Assembly: GCA_022376515.1 (NCBI GenBank)
Contig: WTXI01000067.1
Span: 1 to 64,000, forward strand
DNA length: 64,000 nt
Source of the DNA: Lactifluus volemus
Taxonomy: Eukaryota > Basidiomycota > Agaricomycetes > Russulales > Russulaceae
Direction: 5' to 3'
This document shows positions 57,843 through 64,000 of the stretch, piece after piece; position 1 is the first letter of the stretch; each line of letters begins with the position of its first letter. The notes beneath the pieces are model-generated. The model was not told where the DNA came from, searched no databases, and saw only the letters and a program-made list of their open reading frames with translations. The translations under genes and the position numbers were made by a program.

Positions 57843-59650
57843 TTATTTTTTCCACAGGCCTCCTTCTGATTCCAATCCCCAGGCATTGACGTGCAGCTGC
57901 TCGTCAGTGCAGACGTAGGGATTAAACTCGTTCGTCTGTGACATTGAATCATGTTCGCGCGTGGAGTGAATGGCTACATGCATTCGAGTGGGTCCGGAAA
58001 GCACGTTGACCCTCGGGAACGAGCGACCATTACTTGGAACCCCGTCGGCCCTGAATAGGCATCAGCCACGTGAGTGGGAAGAATAAAGTCAAGTGAGGAG
58101 GCCGTACATCTCAGAGGAAAAGTTTATCAGAGAGCGATACATTCGCGTTGCAGCGATGGTCAATACTATCAGAGCCGGGATCTGAAACATCTATGTTGCG
58201 GGATATATGAGAACCAGGCATCGTTCTCCACTGAAGGAAAAGGAAGAACGTACAGCGTTAAGAGCAGCTTGAATTTCGAGTAGAAGTGAGCCAAGTCAAC
58301 TTTCTCATCAGTAAAGAGAGTGAAAGCAAATACAGTTCAGGTCCAAAATAAGGAACACCTTCAACACAAAATAGATATGATCAAAAAGGAGAAGCGTCGA
58401 AGGCCTAGTTGAAAGCTGACCGTTGGCGGAACCTCAGCAACAGCAGCAAGTAAAAACCAAATGAGCCCCTGTTCAACGGAACAACATCATGATCAGCGAA
58501 TGGAAGGAAAGGAGATGTGTCACCACCTACCTGTTTCCATAGAAAGTCCCCCAGACTGAGCATGCCCCCGTCTTGCAGGCGTAGGCGAAGCAGGCAAGCG
58601 AGCATCATAAGGAGTAACATAGCGTCGGTAGCGAGCGTGGCAATGGCATTCAGTTTGGTAGTGTCGGAGTTGGATACCCTACAACTTTGTTCCTCAGGTA
58701 TCCATACGGAACGGATCTGGGGACAGATCAGTCCCAACGATCACGACGTAGCTAGATTCCATTATTTACCCGCACGACTCCTGAACGCCAAAACAAGCGC
58801 ATATGAGATCTCGGGTCCACCTGCCAGTGCAGAGGAAGAGACCTACCTTGGATGAGGAATGCAACGTTTGTTATCCATACGATGGTGGAAAGCGCCAGAA
58901 TGATCTTATTTATTTTCCAAATGGCGACGCTGGTGCTACCATAAGTCCTTTCTTTCCAAAGAGAAGCCTAGTGAGGGAGTGCAGGACTGGACGTACACGC
59001 GAATCATCAACAATAGTGATGCGCCGGCCAACCCAAAATAGCTGAAAATCTAGAAAGAGAAGAGACAGAGCACAGTAGTCAGCAGTTGGGAATCTTTAAA
59101 TGGAGGAAGTGCATCGAAAAGGATGCTTACGAGTTCAAAAATGATCCACAGCTTGAGATGGTCGGTCATCACGAGGCAGTCCAATTCACGGGCACCGCAC
59201 GTACCTGACAGTTCATTGGCGTATTGACATCAAGTTCGACGATGTTGAGGATCACTGCCATCAATGTAGCTATCCGCGTCAGGGAATAAATCTACAGAAG
59301 GTGAAAGGTCAGTCCTAGGCGTCTGAGGAAATTTCAAGGGGACCCCATCAGCACAGACCCATATTGTCCAACGGTAGGGACGATTCCCTCTGATGACACT
59401 CCACTCGAAATCCAGAGTGGTGAAGAATTCCCAACTGAGAAGCGGAAGGTTGAGTTGACATGATAGAACCTGTAGCGAATGCTGGAGGCAGACAACGCAC
59501 AGGAAGATGCCATGAAAAGCATGCCAGAGCTTCACCGCTGCCCCTGTTGGAATATGGGTTTTAGTTGGAATTCCAAACGTAGAGCAAGGCCGCACGAGGA
59601 TACGCACACATTTCCTGCGCGATCACGTTGGGATCTTGAAAATTTACCAT
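57843..59650 (-). CDS. 7TM-family membrane protein, copy J
   Basis: Close duplicate of copy I with the same exon order. It starts at 59650 (MVNFQDPNVIAQE) and ends with TAA at 57843-57845. Blocks include VKLWHAFHGIFL, WEFFTTLDFEWSV, SLTRIATLMAVILNIVELDV, TPMNCQ, VWITNVAFLIQ, IATLATDAMLLLMMLACLL and LGDFLWKQ. The tail carries MHVAIHSTREHD and DEQLHVNAWGLESEGG. Compared with I it has changed GLDV to ELDV and PINCQ to PMNCQ within otherwise invariant blocks. No frame lesion is seen. It is divergently placed next to the ankyrin NLR, with about 530 bp between the two start codons. Confidence 0.71.
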
Positions 59651-59822
59651 TCTTGCAAGCAAGCTTAAGATGGAAGGGGACTCGGAGCTGGTCACGGTCT
59701 GCTAGTGAATCAGCAGCGAACCATCGACCAATATATAGCTAGCAGAAGCCAAATCATATTCCTTTTACAGATGAGGCTGTGATATGAGGAGAGTCGCATG
59801 ACCATTGATTATGGTGATGTGT

Positions 59823-59834
59823 TGCGCCTCCGAA
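59823..59834 (-). promoter_or_regulatory. Shared upstream element of the 7TM family (copy J)
   Basis: TTCGGAGGCGCA on the minus strand, about 175 bp before the start of copy J, with a TATATA box at 59731-59737 between. It also lies in the divergent intergenic region shared with the ankyrin NLR. Confidence 0.5.
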
Positions 59835-60179
59835 CTTAAATTTGGTTGATTCGGAGGTTCCCAGCGACAAGCGCCCTGACTACGGAATTGCAGACTCGGA
59901 TGCCCGTGAAGAATGTGATCCTTATTAATAAGTGATTACTATCTATCAAAGCTATCAAAGTATACTACAACCTCAAAATTGAAAGAAGGGCTGGTGTATT
60001 AGTGTCTATCATGCCGACGATGCCAGTGTGATGAAAGGTTCCTCGGGCGGCGGTGGGGCTTTCAGTTGCGGAGCATCAGTGGCTGCCTCATATACTGGCA
60101 AATAGCCATTTGGCGCCGGTCCTTGTTGACAAATCACCTTGCGCCCTCCAACCAGGAATCCTCTTATCGCCCCCACCCT

Positions 60180-63100
60180 ATGTCGCTACCTGAAACCCCC
60201 TCCGCTCCAGCTGAGAATTCCGACTTCCAGTCCATCTTCGATGAAGCCGTGAAAGAGTATAATAAGAAAACCAACGGAAATATTATTTCCGATCCTTTAC
60301 TAGTCGAACTCGGGTCTTGCACATCCGTGGACGATATTCTCGCTGTGTTTCACCGGAGAGACGAGGATCTCAGAGCACCTCGGTGTAACCTGGAAACGTT
60401 TCTCATCCCGATTTTAAATGTTCTCTGCAAAGTTTCTCCCATCGTCGGTGATGGTGTTGGCCTCGTGGGTGTCAAATTTTTTCGGAATCAGTTTGCTAAG
60501 TTCCTGTATAATGTTTTCAGGTATTCCCACATGCAAAAGCACCGGCAAAATTTATTTGCGCTGGCATTGGAATCCTCCTCTCGGTAGGTACATACATTTT
60601 CTCCTTGGATACGCTGTTGTGATGCCAAAGTCTTTCAGGCGGCCAAAGGTGTCCATACTAACAGAGAGGCACTTGCCGATCTCTTTGCTCGAATTAGACA
60701 CTTTTTTTCGCGCCTTGAGGTTCACACCAAGACCGAGATTCCGCTGACTACGGCTATGAAGCGAATAATCATAGAGATCATGACAGAAGTACTCTCTATC
60801 CTTGCTATCGCAACAAAGGAGATCAAGCGGCCAGTAACAAGTGAGCTTATCTCTGCATAATCTAACGTCCACAACTCACGTCTGTTTAGTAAGATATTTC
60901 AAAAAGCTTATTGGGGACAGAGACATTGAAGATTCGCTACGAAAGTTGGACACATTGACGCAGGCAGAGAGCTCGATGGCGCAAGCAGAGATTCATAACA
61001 CTACTCTCAATTCTAAACGTTCGTGATCTTTTCATAATCACAACTGTACTTCGCGAAAACTTAGCTTTCTTACAGGAGATCAGCTCCGTGACCGCCTTCT
61101 ATCATGGCTTTCTCCCCCAGACCCATCCGAAAATCATAACACCGCGTTACGTGCTCACCACGAGAGGACCAGTCAATGGCTCTTTCAAAACACCATCTTC
61201 AACGAATGGAAGTCGACTGGTTCCCTTTTGTGGCTTTATGGAAATCGTACGTCGCTCTTCGCACTCATCGCACAAATATCGCTGATGATATTTTTGATTT
61301 GATAGCAGGCTCAGGGAAGACTGTTATCTGGTTTGTCGTCACAGGTCGTTCCCACCATGTCAAACTGACGAAGTCGAACAGCTCCACGATCATACAGGAT
61401 ATCATGTCCTTGTGCGACGCTGGAAGGGCATCTGTCGCCTATTTTTATTTTGACTTCCGGGATACAAAGAAACAAAGTTGTCAAGAGATGCTCCATTCGC
61501 TCCTTATTCAACTTTCTGCTCAGTCAAATCATTCCTTCGATACACTCTCCCGGCTTCATTCGAAACATGATCATGGAACAAGGCTGCCTAGTGATGATGC
61601 GATGATGGAATGCCTCAAAGAAATGCTCTCTACCGCAGGCCAAAACTCAACTTACATTATCATCGACGCTCTTGATGAATGTCCAAATACCTCTGGGATT
61701 ACATCTCCTCGAGAACATGTCTTCAACCTGTTGAAGAAGCTGGTTGAACTTCACCTCCCAAGCCTTTATGTTTGTGTCACCAGTCGGCCGGAGATTGACA
61801 TTCGGCTTGTCCTTGAGTCTTTGACGCAGAACTGTCTATCCCTCCACAACGAAAATGGACAAATGGAAGACATCATCAGTTACATCAAATTTGTGGTTGA
61901 TTCGGATGATGCGATGCGGAGATGGAAGGAGGAGGACAAGATCCTGGTCATTGAGACGCTATCAGAAAATGCGGGTGGAATGTAAAGCCGTTGTTATACA
62001 CCCATGGTGATGTTTCTTACACCGTCTCACAGGTTTCGCTGGGTGTTCTGCCAACTAGAATCCCTTCGCCGCTGTATCCCATCGAGCGTACGACGAATTC
62101 TCAAAGATTTGCCTAAAACGTTGGATGAAACCTACCAACGTATATTGAAGGAGATTAATGAGGCGAACCGAGAGCTGGCTCATCGTTTGTTGCAATGCCT
62201 TGCCGTTGCCGCCCGCCCGCTCCGTGTCAAGGAACTTGCAGAAGTCGTTGCAATTGATTTTGAAGCAGAAGGGACCCCGATGCTGAACCCAGATCTGCGC
62301 TGGGAGGGTCAGGAAGATGCTGTGTTTGCAGCATGTTCTACGTTGATTACCATTTTTCATGGCAATGACGACGACCACGGGTACCACAATGACGCCAGGG
62401 TCGTGCAATTTTCCCATTTCTCCGTCTTGGAATTCCTCAAGTCATATCGCCTTGCTACAACAAGCAGAGATATTTCGTGTTATCATGTTTCCATGGACGA
62501 AGCACATACAACTTTTGCCCAAGTGTGCCTTGGCGTCCTGCTCCGATTGGACGAGCACGTCGACAGAGACGGGATCAAAGCCTTTCCATTAGCTCGATAT
62601 GCTGCTAAACATTGGGCCATCCATGCTCGGTTCAAGGACGTTTCGACACACATCAAGGATGGGATGAGACTTATGTTCGACGCGGACAAGCCACACTTTG
62701 CAGCTTGGCTCTGGATACACGACCCAGACCGACAACATTGGGAGCCCACGACAGCAACATGCACACGCCCAGAGATTCCTAAAGCAACCCCCCTGTACTA
62801 CGCAGCCCGACTCGGACTTTTGGAGATGGTAGAACATCTCTTCATGAAGCGTCCAGAGGACCTATATGCGAGGGGTGGCTACTATGTAACTGCACTGCAC
62901 GCAGCATTGTGGGAAGAGCACGACGATGTTTCGAGGTTTCTACTTCCACATGTCACGGATGTGGATCTCCGCGGAAGGCAGGACTTCACTCTGCTCCATG
63001 TATCATCAGACGTCACACACCATGAAATCGGGCAGTGGCTCCTCCATCATGGCGCGGATGTGAATGCTAGAAATGCGGACGAATGCACCCCGTTGCTCAT

Positions 63101-64000
63101 AGTGGCAGGGTATCCACGTCTCCAGTTCAGTCTAACGATATCTGACTTGAAGGATGCCGAGGTCGAACCCGATTGGGGCAGGTATCCGCTATTTTTGGAA
63201 GCGACCCGGGCATCTGAGCGGGCAGAGACGTCGGGAAACCTCAATGTAGCTCGAGTATTGCTTGAGCACAATGCGGAAGTTGATGCACGAGACAAAGATG
63301 GTTGGACTCCGCTGCACCATGCGGTGGCTTTCGGTGACTTCAAGTTAGCTCGAATACTACTTGATCACAAGGCCGAAGTCAACGCCCGACTCGAGGATGG
63401 TGTGACGCCACTGTTCCGAGCAGTGGATGAGGAACACCCTGAAATGACTCAATTGCTACTTGAGCACAATGCCGACATCAATTCCCAGAACGAAAATGGC
63501 TCTACTCCGCTGCACTGTGCGATAGCCAAGGGCTGCCTCGATTTAGCTCAAATTCTACTTGAGCATGATGTAGATGTCAATGTCCGGAATAGAGCTGGAC
63601 GGACTCCTCTGCACTTTTCAGCTTCCAACGGACACATTGACTTAGCTCAAATGCTACTTGATCACAATGCAGAGGTCGATGCCCAGGATGAAGGTGGTTG
63701 GACTCCGCTGCACCTGGCAGCATCCGAAGGAAACTTTGAGCTAGCCCGAATGCTACTTGATCACGTTGCCGAGGTCAATGCCCGAACACATCATAGTTCA
63801 ACTCCACTGCACGTTGCAGCTTCCAAGGGACACATTGACTTAGCACTAATGCTACTTGATCACAATGCCGAGGTCAATGCCCAGGATGAAGATGGTGTGA
63901 CTCCGCTGCACTGTGCAGCATCCAAAGGAAACCTTGAGCTAGCTCGCATGCTACTTGATCACAACCCCGAGGTTGATGCCCGAACCAATCGTGGTTCAAC
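60180..64000 (+). CDS. Goodbye-NACHT-ankyrin STAND protein (NLR-like), 3' end outside window
   Basis: The start codon is at 60180 (MSLPETPSAPAENSDFQ). The N-terminal region matches the fungal Goodbye-type STAND domain (FQSIFDEAVKEYNKKT, VFPHAKAPAKFICAGIGILL, IMTEVLSILAIATKEIK, YFKKLIGDRDIEDSL). The NACHT P-loop is YGNPGSGKT, with its Pro codon split by an intron (about 61248-61307). A second intron lies just after it and rejoins at STIIQDIMSLCD. Walker B is YIIIDALDECPN, followed by VCVTSRPE. A winged-helix and linker region (LKDLPKTLDETYQRIL, VVQFSHFSVLEFL) precedes ankyrin repeats from about 62880 to the window end. The family acts in fungal non-self recognition and regulated cell death. 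The effector outcome of Goodbye domains is not established here. No lesion seen. Confidence 0.88.
63220..64000 (+). repeat. Ankyrin repeat array with a 198-bp higher-order period
   Basis: At least eight 33-residue ankyrin units on the pattern DGWTPLHxAxxxGxxxLAxxLLxHxAEVNAR. From about 63630, pairs of units recur with a 198-bp period; for example GATGAAGGTGGTTGG at 63685 matches GATGAAGATGGTGTG at 63883. This indicates recent duplication of two-repeat blocks. The array continues beyond the window. Confidence 0.88.

Larger units (their letters stand above)
57304..60180. repeat. 2.9-kb segmental duplication, copy 2
   Basis: Direct repeat of 43281-46206, carrying K2, the 7TM gene J and its promoter. 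At the right edge it holds the leader of the ankyrin NLR gene, which continues into coding sequence only here. Confidence 0.92.

Overview
The window is a nuclear chromosome segment of a filamentous basidiomycete, most likely an agaricomycete and possibly a polypore (the polypore placement is inference). The evidence is dense short introns (about 45-65 nt, GT..AG with CTAAC/CTGAC-like branch sites), fungal housekeeping genes (BBC1/AIM3-like, TMA64/eIF2D, DIM1), STAND/NLR genes of basidiomycete type, and LTR retrotransposons. No rRNA, tRNA or CRISPR was seen.

Layout. 1-17.6 kb: a tandem cluster of an unnamed multi-pass membrane protein family (here '7TM family') with four gene-size copies (one broken) plus one fragment, including a 4-kb direct segmental duplication (1-4056 and 10692-14702). 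18.8-22.8 kb: two convergent conserved genes, a BBC1/AIM3-like cortical actin patch protein (+) and TMA64/eIF2D (-). 23.0-26.2 kb: a third, gene-less copy of the 5' part of the 4-kb duplication, then featureless DNA. 26.2-33.0 kb: DIM1 (-) and, divergently, a large NACHT-WD40 gene (+). 33.6-34.3 kb: a small unidentified gene. 34.7-42.1 kb: a second subfamily of the 7TM family, one decayed and two apparently intact copies. 43.2-60.2 kb: a 2.9-kb direct duplication carrying two further 7TM genes on the minus strand (43894-45695 and 57843-59650). The DNA between them holds an unidentified basic-protein gene, decayed copies of an unknown gene, and a complete-length Ty1/copia element (50879-57156) with a 936-bp solo LTR nested in it. 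60.2 kb to the end: a Goodbye-NACHT-ankyrin gene running out of the window.

How it fits together. The region mixes stable housekeeping genes with fast-turnover accessory genes: about ten copies of one 7TM-like family at different stages of decay, and two NLR-type genes of the kind used in fungal non-self recognition. One NLR has almost identical WD40 repeats that differ mainly at a few positions, as in het-d/het-e type genes. The 7TM promoters share a conserved CGGAGGCGCA-like element and a TATA box. Gene boundaries were read by eye from splice signals and paralogue comparison; exon ends not given explicitly are approximate.
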